Source: Pseudomonas sp. S30 (GTDB lineage Bacteria; Pseudomonadota; Gammaproteobacteria; Pseudomonadales; Pseudomonadaceae). Taken from it: DNA of 64,000 nt. Both the position numbers and the translations under genes were made by a program. This document shows positions 20,316 to 29,280 of the stretch, piece after piece (position 1 is the stretch's first letter; each line of letters begins with the position of its first letter). The stretch spans positions 186,001 through 250,000 of the forward strand of contig NZ_JACVTO010000006.1 in assembly GCF_016518545.1 (NCBI RefSeq). The letters run 5' to 3'. The notes beneath the pieces were generated by a model that saw only the letters and a program-made list of their open reading frames with translations, made no database searches and was not told the origin of the DNA.

Positions 20316-21494
20316 ATGTTGAATACTGCTTTCGCACCATGGCCCTCCTTCACGGAGCAAGAGGCCAATGCCGTCCGTGACGTCATTCTTTCCAACAAGG
20401 TGAATTACTGGACGGGCCAGCAATGCCGTGAATTCGAACGCGAGTTCGCCAGTTGGGCGCAGACCGATTATGCCGTCGCCGTGGCCAATGGCACCGTCGC
20501 CCTGGACCTGGCCCTCGAAGCGTTGGGAATCGGTGAAGGCGATGAAGTCGTCGTTACCTCGCGCACCTTCCTCGCCTCGGTGTCGTCGATCGTCAACGCA
20601 GGCGCCGTGCCTGTCTTCGCCGACATCGACCGCGACTCGCAGAACATCACCGCCGATACCATCAGTGCGGTGTTGACCGATCGAACTCGAGCAATCATCT
20701 GCGTACACCTCGCTGGCTGGCCGTGCGACATGGACCCCATCATGGCACTGGCCGAGGAGCGTGGCCTGAAGGTCATAGAGGACTGTGCCCAGGCGCACGG
20801 CGCACTCTACAAGGGACGTGCGGTAGGGTCGATCGGGCACGTCGGAGCCTGGTCGTTCTGCCAGGACAAGATCATGACCACCGGTGGCGAAGGTGGCATG
20901 GTGACGACGAACGACAAGGCGCTGTGGTCGGCCATGTGGTCCTACAAGGACCATGGCAAGAGCTGGGAGGCCGTCTACGAGCGGCAGCATCCGCCGGGTT
21001 TCCGCTGGTTGCATGAAAGCTTCGGGACCAACTGGCGGATGCTCGAAGTCCAGGGGGTCATCGGCCGCCTGCAGTTGCAGCAGATGCCCCAGTGGCAGGC
21101 GCAGCGTAGCGAAAATGCCCAGCGCATTCAGGCTACAGCGGCGCGGCTCCCAGGTTTGCGTGTACCGCAGGTCCCTGATGACGTTCGCCATGCTGCCTAC
21201 AAGTACTACGTGTTCGTCGAGCCCGCTGCGCTGGCTCAAGGCTGGGACCGTGATCGTATCGCCCGGGAAATCAACGAGGCCGGCGTGCCGTGCTTCTCCG
21301 GTTCCTGCTCCGAGGTCTACCTGGAAAAAGCGTTCGACGGTACGGGCTGGCGTCCCGCGCAGCCGTTGCCGGTGGCTCATGAACTGGGTGAGACCAGTCT
21401 GATGTTCCTGGTGCATCCAACATTGCGTGCGCAAGAGATCGAGTTGACCTGTGATGTCTTGGCGTCGGTCATGGAACGTGCAGTAGCACGGTGA
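20316..21494 (+). CDS. PLP-dependent sugar aminotransferase, DegT/DnrJ/EryC1 family (PglE-like)
   Basis: A 392-residue fold-type I aminotransferase of the sugar-modifying family. The PLP-binding lysine is Lys185 in SFCQDKIMTTGGEGG, and the family start NYWTGQQCREFEREFA is clear. It would use glutamate to aminate C4 of UDP-4-keto-6-deoxy-GlcNAc made by WbpM, as PglE and WbpE-type enzymes do. It lies between the PglD-like acetyltransferase and wbpM, so the three enzymes plus the PglC-like transferase form one pathway. Regiochemistry (C4 rather than C3) is inferred from the PglC/PglD partners. Confidence 0.9.
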   Translation: MLNTAFAPWPSFTEQEANAVRDVILSNKVNYWTGQQCREFEREFASWAQTDYAVAVANGTVALDLALEALGIGEGDEVVVTSRTFLASVSSIVNAGAVPVFADIDRDSQNITADTISAVLTDRTRAIICVHLAGWPCDMDPIMALAEERGLKVIEDCAQAHGALYKGRAVGSIGHVGAWSFCQDKIMTTGGEGGMVTTNDKALWSAMWSYKDHGKSWEAVYERQHPPGFRWLHESFGTNWRMLEVQGVIGRLQLQQMPQWQAQRSENAQRIQATAARLPGLRVPQVPDDVRHAAYKYYVFVEPAALAQGWDRDRIAREINEAGVPCFSGSCSEVYLEKAFDGTGWRPAQPLPVAHELGETSLMFLVHPTLRAQEIELTCDVLASVMERAVAR

Positions 21495-21534
21495 GTTGCC
21501 CAGTGACTGGGTGTGAAATGTTACTGAGGGATGT

Positions 21535-23529
21535 ATGGACAGACTACGCTTAGGGTTGCTGAACCTGAACCGCAGCCAGAAGCGGCTTATCCAGGTCACC
21601 ACCGATGTGATCCTGGTGTGGGTCGCGCTGTGGCTGGCATTTGCGGTGCGCCTGGGTGTCAGCGAAATGGATAACCCGATCACTGAGCATCCCTGGTTGT
21701 TCCTGAGTGCACCATTCACTGCCATACCGTTGTTCGTACGCTTTGGCATGTATCGCGCCGTGATGCGCTACCTGGGCAACGACGCGCTGATTGCCATCGT
21801 CAAGGCGGTCACGCTGTCGTCGTTGATCCTGGGGCTGGTCATTTTCTGGTACAGCAATCATCTTCCGCTGGTGCCGCGTTCGATCGTGTTCAACTACTGG
21901 TGGCTGAGCCTGATCATGGTCGGTGGCCTGCGCCTGATCATGCGCCAGTACTTCCTGGGCGATTGGTTTGGTGCTCCGCCCAGTGCTCCGTTCGGTACGC
22001 GCGACAACGGCTTGCCGAGAGTGGCGATATACGGCGCGGGTGCAGCGGGCAATCAACTGGTAGCAGCGTTGCGAATGGGCAAGATGATGCGGCCCGTCGC
22101 GTTCATCGACGACGACCCCAGCATCACCGACAGGGTCATTTCGGGTCTGCATGTCTACGGGTCCGACAAGATTCAACGAATGATCGACGATACCGGTGCA
22201 GAAGAGCTGCTGCTGGCATTGCCTTCGGTCAGCCGTGTACGCAGGCGCGAAATTCTCGGCTATCTCGAAGGCTTCCCTTTGCATGTTCGCAGTGTTCCGG
22301 GCTTCATGGACCTAGCGAGCGGGCGGGTCAAGGTCGACGACATCCAGGAAGTCGACATTGCCGATCTGCTCGGCCGCGATGCCGTGCCCGCTCAGGCGGA
22401 TTTGTTGGCCCACTGCGTGCAGGGACAGGCAGTACTGGTGACGGGGGCTGGCGGCTCTATCGGGTCAGAGCTATGCAGGCAGATACTGAGCCTGCGACCG
22501 CGAGTGCTGCTGCTGCTGGAACACAGCGAGTTCAACTTGTACAGCATCCTGTCGGAGCTGGAGCACCGTGTTGCTCGTGAGTCCTTGTCCATCAAGGTGC
22601 TGCCGATTCTTGGGTCGGTACGCAACCCGCATCAGTTGATCGATGTCATGCGCACCTGGCGGGTCGACACCGTTTATCACGCTGCCGCTTACAAACACGT
22701 ACCGATGGTCGAACACAACATCGCTGAGGGCATCCACAACAACGTCATGGGGACGCTGAACACGGCGCAAGCGGCTGTGCAGGCGGGCGTGCCGAACTTC
22801 GTACTGATCTCCACCGACAAGGCCGTGCGTCCGACCAATGTAATGGGAAGTACCAAGCGCTTGTCGGAAATGGTCCTTCAGGCGCTCAGTAAAGAAGTGG
22901 CACCTGTGCTGTACGGCGACCGTTCCAACGTCGCCCAGGTGAACAAGACGCGTTTCACCATGGTGCGTTTCGGCAACGTGCTGGGCTCGTCGGGATCGGT
23001 CATCCCGCTGTTCCATCGGCAGATCAAAGAGGGGGGGCCCGTCACCGTCACCCATCCCAAGATTACCCGTTACTTCATGACGATTCCCGAAGCAGCGCAG
23101 TTGGTTATCCAGGCTGGCTCCATGGGGCAGGGCGGAGACGTCTTCGTGCTGGACATGGGCGAGCCGGTGACGATCGTCGATCTGGCCGAGAAAATGATCC
23201 ACCTTTCCGGGTTCAGCGTGCGCTCGGAGAATAACCCGCACGGCGATATCGCCATCGAATTCACGGGACTGCGGCCTGGGGAGAAACTTTATGAGGAGTT
23301 GCTGATCGGCGACAACGTGATCCCTACCGGACATCCGATGATCATGAGCGCTGCGGAGGATTTCCTACCATGGGAGGCGCTCAAGGATTCCCTGCGTGAA
23401 CTCATGCAGGCGGTTCAGGATGACGATTTCGTGCAGGTGCGCAAGCTGCTGCGTGAGACGGTGGTCGGTTATGCACCAGAAGGAGAAATCGTCGACTGGA
23501 TCCACCAGCAGCGTCGCCTGGAGGGGTAA
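21535..23529 (+). CDS. wbpM: UDP-GlcNAc 4,6-dehydratase, membrane-bound (WbpM/CapD)
   Basis: Removes water from UDP-GlcNAc to give UDP-4-keto-6-deoxy-GlcNAc at the inner membrane. The 664-residue protein has four N-terminal membrane segments (about 15-135), a CoA-binding-like domain with YGAGAAGNQLV, and a C-terminal SDR domain with TGAGGSIGSELCRQ. The catalytic site reads TDKAVRPTNVMGSTKR, where Met replaces the usual Tyr (the SMK variant typical of WbpM and PglF). wbpM marks the conserved end of Pseudomonas O-antigen loci, and the order wbpM-comEA downstream agrees. Its own ATG lies 40 bases after the aminotransferase stop. Confidence 0.96.
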   Translation: MDRLRLGLLNLNRSQKRLIQVTTDVILVWVALWLAFAVRLGVSEMDNPITEHPWLFLSAPFTAIPLFVRFGMYRAVMRYLGNDALIAIVKAVTLSSLILGLVIFWYSNHLPLVPRSIVFNYWWLSLIMVGGLRLIMRQYFLGDWFGAPPSAPFGTRDNGLPRVAIYGAGAAGNQLVAALRMGKMMRPVAFIDDDPSITDRVISGLHVYGSDKIQRMIDDTGAEELLLALPSVSRVRRREILGYLEGFPLHVRSVPGFMDLASGRVKVDDIQEVDIADLLGRDAVPAQADLLAHCVQGQAVLVTGAGGSIGSELCRQILSLRPRVLLLLEHSEFNLYSILSELEHRVARESLSIKVLPILGSVRNPHQLIDVMRTWRVDTVYHAAAYKHVPMVEHNIAEGIHNNVMGTLNTAQAAVQAGVPNFVLISTDKAVRPTNVMGSTKRLSEMVLQALSKEVAPVLYGDRSNVAQVNKTRFTMVRFGNVLGSSGSVIPLFHRQIKEGGPVTVTHPKITRYFMTIPEAAQLVIQAGSMGQGGDVFVLDMGEPVTIVDLAEKMIHLSGFSVRSENNPHGDIAIEFTGLRPGEKLYEELLIGDNVIPTGHPMIMSAAEDFLPWEALKDSLRELMQAVQDDDFVQVRKLLRETVVGYAPEGEIVDWIHQQRRLEG

Positions 23530-24382
23530 CGTTTCAGGCCGTCTGGGGCGCGTGGCAACGTCCCAGGCTGTCGTCGAGGCTACTCCAGTGCAGGCGTGGC
23601 GTCAGACACTCATCCATTCCAACGAAGCCGTAGGCAATCCCGCCTGGTCATGATCTGTGGCTTTTCCTTTACCTGACCCACCTTCTCCCTGATCCAGCGC
23701 TTCCGAGCTTTTCCTCCAGCCGGGTGCGTGTCGTTTGGAAAGGTGCCGTCTTTGTGTCTCACCCTTGTAGCATTTCGAAATCCTCTCTGAATCTCATGTG
23801 ACGTCCTGATGTGACTGGCTTGTCAGGTCCAGAATGGGAAATGCACCGTGAGCGCTCCATGGACCCTACATCCAAAGCCCTTAGCTGACTCCCGATGCTG
23901 TGCTCTCGACTTAATTGTGGAGCCCGAAGCGGTCAGCAGTAATTCACAAACCACGCTGTCAGCTGTGATCGCTGACCGGCGAACTCAATGGCATGAACCA
24001 CGATGAGTTACACCACCTTCCAGGACACGACCAGCGCTTATACCTGCGTGGTATGTCATTCAACTCGGCGTGACGTCCCGATGCCCAGCTGTTTCTGGGG
24101 CCATCATCCGCAAAGGACACTGCCAGATCGGCCGGAGTAGACCGCAGTTCCCGTGCGCTGCCACGGAGGCTTCACCAACCCGTCATATGGATACACTGCC
24201 CTGGCCGCGGCATGTGCTACGTCCGCAAGGCGATTCAGGTGAGATGCTCTGAAAAAAGAGCTATGTCTGATTTGGTAAATATTCGCTGGCAAGAACCAAT
24301 GGCAGGATCTCATGCAGGTCGTTAAGTTGACAGCGGTCGAGGAAGCGACTGATTTGTGACTCACTCCAGGGAGCGTTCGAGC
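23530..24382. other. Gap between wbpM and comEA with no convincing gene
   Basis: About 850 bases. Open frames are short and lack ribosome sites or recognisable features. Composition is uneven, with an A/T-rich end near comEA. No transposase motif or strong terminal repeat was found. A TTGACA hexamer at 24327-24332 lies about 50 bases before the comEA start and may be its -35 element, although the -10 position (TGATTT at 24350) is poor. Decayed accessory DNA left by past exchange of the O-antigen locus is a plausible explanation but not shown. Confidence 0.5.
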
Positions 24383-24706
24383 ATGCGAAAAATCTTTATC
24401 AGTGCTTTGCTGTTGCCTCTGTGCATCAGCCTGGCTACATCCACCGCAGCGGCTGTACCTGGGTGTCCTCCCCAGCGACTCGTTGAACCATCCCCGTCGG
24501 GGCTGGAGCGTCCAGTCAATCTGAATACGGCCAGCGCCGAAATGCTGCAGAGGGCGCTCAGTGGAATAGGTAGGGCCAAGGCTGAGGCTATCGTGGCCTA
24601 TCGCAAAGCCAATGGCGCCTTCCGCAGCGTAGATGAGCTGCTCGAAGTGAAAGGCATAGGCAGCGCATTGGTCGAGAAGAACAGAAAAAGGCTCGTCGTG
24701 CACTAG
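24383..24706 (+). CDS. comEA: ComEA-family helix-hairpin-helix DNA-binding protein
   Basis: A 107-residue secreted or periplasmic protein with a signal peptide (about 1-23, ending near TAAAV) and two helix-hairpin-helix motifs (NLNTASAEMLQ with GIGRAKAEAIVAYR, and VDELLEVKGIGSALVEK). Proteins of this type bind incoming double-stranded DNA in natural transformation; in Pseudomonas the function is mostly untested. The start ATG is preceded by GGAG with normal spacing; an upstream in-frame ATG would add nine residues and spoil the signal peptide. The gene sits directly after wbpM in many pseudomonads. Confidence 0.93.
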   Translation: MRKIFISALLLPLCISLATSTAAAVPGCPPQRLVEPSPSGLERPVNLNTASAEMLQRALSGIGRAKAEAIVAYRKANGAFRSVDELLEVKGIGSALVEKNRKRLVVH

Positions 24707-24949
24707 GCCCTACTCGGGGGTCTTGGACGAAGATCAGGGGAGGCGAAAGCTGGGCTGCCGATGGTCCAGGAGTATCAGGGGACTTGCTTGATTGGCGGGG
24801 GCCATGGCCACCTTGGCAGTGGCGCCGCATCCAGTTCAGCGTCCCAGACCGTCTCGAGCGCTCCATGCTTGAAAGTCACGGTCTGGAGAAAAAAGCGACG
24901 TGACGCGGGAAGTACTGATCAGTATCCCAGCCTGGATCGAGCTGAGCGA

Positions 24950-25114
24950 CTAATTCCTGGCGTCACGCGCATCGGCTTCGGCATTGCGCTCATGGACCTT
25001 TTTCAATTGCTCCTCGCTCAACGGCAACTTTTTCGCCGTATCACGCAACATCATCAGGCCACCGACGATGGATCCGAGGGCCACGATGAGGATAAGCCAG
25101 GCATACCATGGCAT
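24950..25114 (-). CDS. DUF2897 small membrane protein
   Basis: A 54-residue protein: a single N-terminal membrane segment (MPWYAWLILIVALGSIVGG and on to MM, residues about 4-22) followed by a charged tail rich in Lys, Glu and Arg (LPLSEEQLKKVHERNAEAD). The layout and position between comEA and pyrF match the Pseudomonas DUF2897 family, whose function is unknown. An AAAGGAG ribosome site lies 8 bases before the ATG. It reads opposite to its neighbours. The family assignment is from memory of the family layout. Confidence 0.85.
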   Translation of the reverse strand: MPWYAWLILIVALGSIVGGLMMLRDTAKKLPLSEEQLKKVHERNAEADARDARN

Positions 25115-25293
25115 GGTCGTTCTCCTTTGACAGTGAGGGCATGCTCGTCATGTCCTTCGACCAGCGGCAGCCAAGGCGCGTTCCCTGGCGGTGATGGCCG
25201 TCAATACACTGCCCCGTCGCCTCTCGCCGCCAATCGAGCCGTCATTTCGTTTACAATGCGCGCCGTTCACGACTTGCCACAGAGACCCCGACC

Positions 25294-25995
25294 ATGTCCG
25301 CCTGCCAGACGCCCCTGATCGTCGCCCTCGATTTTCCGACCCGTGAGGCTGCTCTGAAGCTCGCCGACCAGCTCGATCCCGCACTGTGCCGGGTCAAGGT
25401 GGGCAAGGAGCTGTTCACCAGCAGCGCTTCGGGGATCGTCGAGACCTTGTGCGACAAGGGCTTCGAGGTGTTTCTCGATCTCAAATTCCACGACATTCCC
25501 AACACCACGGCGATGGCGGTCAAGGCTGCCGCCGAGATGGGCGTGTGGATGGTGAACGTCCACTGCTCCGGTGGCCTGCGCATGATGTCGGCCTGCCGCG
25601 AGGAACTGGCCAAGCGCAGCGGCCCGCAGCCGTTGCTGATCGGTGTGACCGTGCTGACCAGCATGGAGCGTGAGGATCTGGCGGGCATCGGTCTGGACAT
25701 CGATCCGCAGGAGCAGGTGCTGCGCCTGGCTGCACTGGCGCAGAAGGCGGGTATGGACGGGCTGGTGTGCTCGGCCCTGGAAGCCTCGGCCCTCAAGGCG
25801 GCGCACCCCTCGCTGCAGTTGGTCACCCCCGGGATTCGTCCGGCCGGGAGCGCGAAGGACGATCAGCGACGTATTCTCACACCACGCCAGGCGTTGGACG
25901 CTGGCGCCGACTATCTGGTCATCGGCCGTCCCATCAGCCAGGCCGCCGATCCGGCTCAGGCATTGGCAGCGGTGGTGGCCGAGATCCGCAACTGA
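25294..25995 (+). CDS. pyrF: Orotidine 5'-phosphate decarboxylase
   Basis: Decarboxylates OMP to UMP, the last step of de novo pyrimidine synthesis. The 233-residue TIM-barrel protein has the active-site stretch [13 protein letters not shown] (catalytic Asp-Lys-Asp network), LIVALDFP at the N-terminus, and the phosphate-binding TPGIRP and VIGRPI near the end. The ATG at 25294 is preceded by GAGAC, a modest ribosome site. It stands alone, with a GC-rich hairpin just after its stop facing the convergent oxidoreductase gene. Confidence 0.97.
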   Translation: MSACQTPLIVALDFPTREAALKLADQLDPALCRVKVGKELFTSSASGIVETLCDKGFEVFLDLKFHDIPNTTAMAVKAAAEMGVWMVNVHCSGGLRMMSACREELAKRSGPQPLLIGVTVLTSMEREDLAGIGLDIDPQEQVLRLAALAQKAGMDGLVCSALEASALKAAHPSLQLVTPGIRPAGSAKDDQRRILTPRQALDAGADYLVIGRPISQAADPAQALAAVVAEIRN

Positions 25996-26007
25996 ATGCA
26001 CACCAGC

Positions 26008-26026
26008 GGGGCCGCCAGGCGGCCCC
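26008..26026. terminator. GC-rich hairpin between convergent genes
   Basis: GGGGCCG (26008-26014), loop CCAGG, CGGCCCC (26020-26026). It lies in the 38-base gap between pyrF and the convergent oxidoreductase gene. There is no clear T-run, so it may be a weak or bidirectional terminator or an mRNA-stabilising stem. Confidence 0.4.
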
Positions 26027-26033
26027 GTCGCGC

Positions 26034-27035
26034 TCAGACCTTCAGCACCAGCTTGCCGAAGTTTTCGCCGCTGAACAGCTTGAGCAGCGTCTCGGGGAAC
26101 GTCTCCAGCCCCTCCACGATATCTTCCTTGCTCTTGACCTTGCCGCTGGCCAGCCAGCCGGCCATTTCCTGTGCGGCCTTGCCGTAGTCCTTGACGTGGT
26201 CCATCACCACGAAGCCCTCCATGCGCGCACGGTTGACCAATAGCGACAGATAGTTGGCCGGACCCTTCACCGCTTCCTTGTTGTTGTACTGACTGATCGC
26301 GCCGCAGATGACCACCCGTGCCTTGAAGTTCAGACGGCTGAGCACGGCGTCGAGGATGTCGCCTCCGACGTTGTCGAAGTATACGTCGACTCCTTTGGGA
26401 CATTCGCGCTTGAGGCCAGCCAGAACGTCTTCGGCCTTGTAGTCGATGACGCCATCGAAGCCCAGTTCATCCTTGAGGTACTGGCATTTCTGTTCACCGC
26501 CGGCGATGCCGACGACATGACAGCCTTTGATCTTGGCGATTTGTCCGGCGATGCTGCCGACCGCACCGGCGGCGCCGGAGATGACCACGGTATCGCCACT
26601 TTTGGGCTGGCCGACTTCCAGCAGAGCGAAGTAGGCGGTCATGCCCGTCATGCCCAGTGCGGACAGGTAGCGTGGCAGTGGCGCCAGGCTTGGATCGATC
26701 TTGTGCAAGCCCTGTGGCGTGCCGGTGAAGTAGTCCTGGATGCCCAGCGCACCGCTGACATGATCGCCCGGTTTGTAGTCCGGATGCCTGGAGGCGACGA
26801 CCTCGCCCACGCCCAGCGCGCGCATGACCTCACGCAGTCCGACCGGTGGAATGTACGATTTGCCTTCGTTCATCCAGCCGCGCATGGCCGGATCGAGGGA
26901 GAGGTAAAGGTTGCGCACCTGGATCTGACCGTCGCCGGGTTCAGCGGCCGCGACTTGCTGATAGTCGAAGTCTTCACGGCGCACGGCACCTGTCGGGCGC
27001 TTGGCGAGCAGGAATCGGCGATTGGTCTGAGTCAT
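26034..27035 (-). CDS. NADP-dependent medium-chain oxidoreductase (PTGR/CurA-like)
   Basis: A 333-residue zinc-independent MDR-family reductase of the leukotriene-B4 dehydrogenase / prostaglandin reductase / CurA group, which reduces activated C=C bonds with NADPH. Seen: LYLSLDPAMRGWM near the N-terminus, TAYFALLEVGQPKSGDTVVISGAAGAVGS (cofactor loop AAGAVGS) in the middle, and YFDNVGG after it. ATG at 27035 is chosen over an upstream in-frame start because GGAG lies 8 bases before it and the family start MTQTNRRFLLAKRP fits. The natural substrate cannot be read from sequence. Confidence 0.9.
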   Translation of the reverse strand: MTQTNRRFLLAKRPTGAVRREDFDYQQVAAAEPGDGQIQVRNLYLSLDPAMRGWMNEGKSYIPPVGLREVMRALGVGEVVASRHPDYKPGDHVSGALGIQDYFTGTPQGLHKIDPSLAPLPRYLSALGMTGMTAYFALLEVGQPKSGDTVVISGAAGAVGSIAGQIAKIKGCHVVGIAGGEQKCQYLKDELGFDGVIDYKAEDVLAGLKRECPKGVDVYFDNVGGDILDAVLSRLNFKARVVICGAISQYNNKEAVKGPANYLSLLVNRARMEGFVVMDHVKDYGKAAQEMAGWLASGKVKSKEDIVEGLETFPETLLKLFSGENFGKLVLKV

Positions 27036-27265
27036 TGGAGAAGCTCCGCGTAGAGGGCAAAGTGCGTTGATAAACCGTCGGGTATGGCCAGGCAAGGTCG
27101 ACACACGTGGCGAATGCCGATCGATTCATTTGATTGATGCTAGGTCCATTGGACAATCACTGCAACCGATGCTGACACAACTGCGGACTCAATGGTGCTG
27201 CCCGGTGCAAGCGCCCGCGCACTAGACTCGCGGCGTCTGAGTCGTTCATCGCACTGGGGGCTGAA

Positions 27266-28027
27266 ATGAGCATGACGTTTTCCGGGCAGGTAGCGTTGGT
27301 AACCGGCGGCGCTGCGGGCATAGGCCGTGCTGCCGCACTGGCATTCGCGGCAGAGGGGCTGAGGGTGGTGGTGGCCGATCGGGATGCGCTCGGCGGTGAG
27401 GCGACGGTGGCACAGATTCGGCAGGCAGGCGGGCACGGCCTGTTCGTCGCCTGCGACGTGACTCGGGACAGCGAGGTTCGGCAATTGCACGAGCGCATCG
27501 CCGAGGTCCACGGGCGGCTGGACTACGCCTTCAACAATGCTGGCATCGAAATAGAGCGGGGACGCCTGGCCGAAGGCAGCGAAGCCGAGTTCGATGCGAT
27601 CATGGCGGTGAACGTCAAGGGCGTGTGGCTGTGCATGAAGTACCAGCTGCCGTTGATGATGGCCCAGGGTGGCGGGGTGATCGTCAACACCGCCTCGGTG
27701 GCCGGCCTGGCCGCTGCGCCGAAGATGAGCCTCTATGCTGCGTCCAAGCATGCGGTGATCGGCCTGACGAAATCGGCGGCCGTCGAGTATGCCAAGAAGG
27801 GTATTCGCGTCAACGCCGTATGCCCTGCGGTCATCGACACCGACATGTTCCGGCGTGCCTACGAGGCCGATCCGCGCAAGGCCGAATTCGCCGCGGCGAT
27901 GCATCCGGTAGGACGGATCGGCACGGTGCAGGAAGTCGCCAGTGCGGTGCTGTATCTGTGCTGCGATGGGGCGAAATTCACCACCGGTCACAGCCTGGCT
28001 GTTGACGGCGGCGCCATGGCCATTTGA
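27266..28027 (+). CDS. Short-chain dehydrogenase/reductase
   Basis: A classical SDR of 253 residues: cofactor motif TGGAAGIGRA (about 12-21), NNAGIE, the catalytic Ser in NTASVAGL, and YAASKHAVIGL with catalytic Tyr and Lys, ending in TTGHSLAVDGGAMAI. The charged residue after strand 2 (VADRD) suggests NAD(H) preference, which is tentative. No neighbour gives a pathway. Its last 50 bases overlap the convergent MFS transporter gene tail to tail. Confidence 0.9.
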   Translation: MSMTFSGQVALVTGGAAGIGRAAALAFAAEGLRVVVADRDALGGEATVAQIRQAGGHGLFVACDVTRDSEVRQLHERIAEVHGRLDYAFNNAGIEIERGRLAEGSEAEFDAIMAVNVKGVWLCMKYQLPLMMAQGGGVIVNTASVAGLAAAPKMSLYAASKHAVIGLTKSAAVEYAKKGIRVNAVCPAVIDTDMFRRAYEADPRKAEFAAAMHPVGRIGTVQEVASAVLYLCCDGAKFTTGHSLAVDGGAMAI

Positions 28028-29153
28028 CGGCTGCACCCTTTGTACCGAGCAAGGCCATGGCCACGGCGGCGCAGCCCAGTATCAGCACTGCGCCGAACAG
28101 GCGCAGGGCCACGGAGTCGCCCAGCTTGTCCGTGAGCAGCCCGGTAATGATCACCGGCAGGCTGAAGCCTAGGTAGGCGAGCAGCAGAAAGCCGGCACTG
28201 GCGCGGGTTTTCTGGGTGCCGGCCAGTGCATTGACGGCCGCCAGCCCGCCCAGGTAGATGAACCCATAGCAGGCACTGCTCGCCGCCACGGCGCCGGCCA
28301 GTACCGCGGCGAGCACGCCGTTGTGTGCGCCCCAGGCCAGCAGCAGGTAGCTGGGCGGCAGGATGGCCAGGCCCAGTAGGGTGGCGCGGGCGCTGCTCAG
28401 GCGGCGGGCCAGCGGCTGGAACAGCAGTCCGCAGCTGATCACGCAGAAGGTCGAGAAACCTGACCAGTGGCTCAGGCCTTGCTGGCGCAGCACGCCTGGC
28501 ACCAGGGCGATGACCAGCCCGGTGCACGCCCATGCCAGCAGGATCGCCAGGCCGTAGGGCAGGCTGCCGGCCGGGTAGCACGGCAGGCGCAGCATGGAGA
28601 CACGCTGTGCCACGCGCGGGTCGGGCAGGTGCCAGACCAGCAGTATGGCGAGCCCGGCCAGCAGTAGCTGCAGGTGAAAACTGGCCGGGCTCAGGCTGGC
28701 GCCGAACAACAGGCACAGGCTGGTCAATGCGGCGCCCAGTCCGAAGCCCAGTGAGGTGCTGGCGGTCACCCAGTTGGCCGCTCGGGCGTCGTCCCCGCCA
28801 CCTTGCAGATCGTACATGTAGCCCGTGGCACAGGCAGTCGCCAGTGCCGTGCCTGCCCCCATCAGCAGACGCGCGAGCGCCAGGATTTTCAAGCCGGGTG
28901 CGAGCAGCAGCAGGCTGGTGGCGAGCATCGACAGCATCAGCGCGGCGATGATCAACGGGCGACGGCCGACGCGCTCGGACAGACCGCCACACAGCAGTAA
29001 TACCGGCAGCACACCCAGCACGTAGCCGGAGAAGGCCAGCGCCGTGCCTGTGGCGCCGTCGCCGGACAGCTCGGCGTAAGCGGTGTAGAGCGGAGCCTGA
29101 AGGTTCACCGCCAGGGTGATGAGGCACAGGGCGAAAGCCAGGCGAGCGTGCAT
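27978..29153 (-). CDS. MFS transporter, drug/metabolite exporter type
   Basis: A 391-residue major facilitator protein with twelve predicted membrane segments and the loop-2/3 motif GGLSERVGRRP. The ATG at 29153 starts directly before the first membrane helix; a longer frame from 29222 adds an unlikely soluble leader. The gene is divergent from a MocR-type regulator 128 bases away, a usual arrangement for a regulator and its target, so I infer that the regulator controls this exporter. The C-terminus (WPWRRRQQ) is encoded in the antisense overlap with the SDR gene. Confidence 0.88.
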   Translation of the reverse strand: MHARLAFALCLITLAVNLQAPLYTAYAELSGDGATGTALAFSGYVLGVLPVLLLCGGLSERVGRRPLIIAALMLSMLATSLLLLAPGLKILALARLLMGAGTALATACATGYMYDLQGGGDDARAANWVTASTSLGFGLGAALTSLCLLFGASLSPASFHLQLLLAGLAILLVWHLPDPRVAQRVSMLRLPCYPAGSLPYGLAILLAWACTGLVIALVPGVLRQQGLSHWSGFSTFCVISCGLLFQPLARRLSSARATLLGLAILPPSYLLLAWGAHNGVLAAVLAGAVAASSACYGFIYLGGLAAVNALAGTQKTRASAGFLLLAYLGFSLPVIITGLLTDKLGDSVALRLFGAVLILGCAAVAMALLGTKGAAVKWPWRRRQQPGCDRW

Positions 29154-29280
29154 GCGGTAGGGATCCTGGGAAGGTTGAATGGAGAAGGCGGCCAGGATGG
29201 ACGGCCCCGAGGGCACGGACAAGGCACAGTCCCGTAGTATTTATGCTTAACTGTTTCCCCGAAATCAGCGAACACTTGCC

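Noticed and set aside
19710..21749. 679-codon minus-strand open frame
   Set aside because: It lies opposite the PglD-like and PglE-like genes and the start of wbpM. Its protein is low-complexity, rich in Asp, His and Arg, with no recognisable domain.
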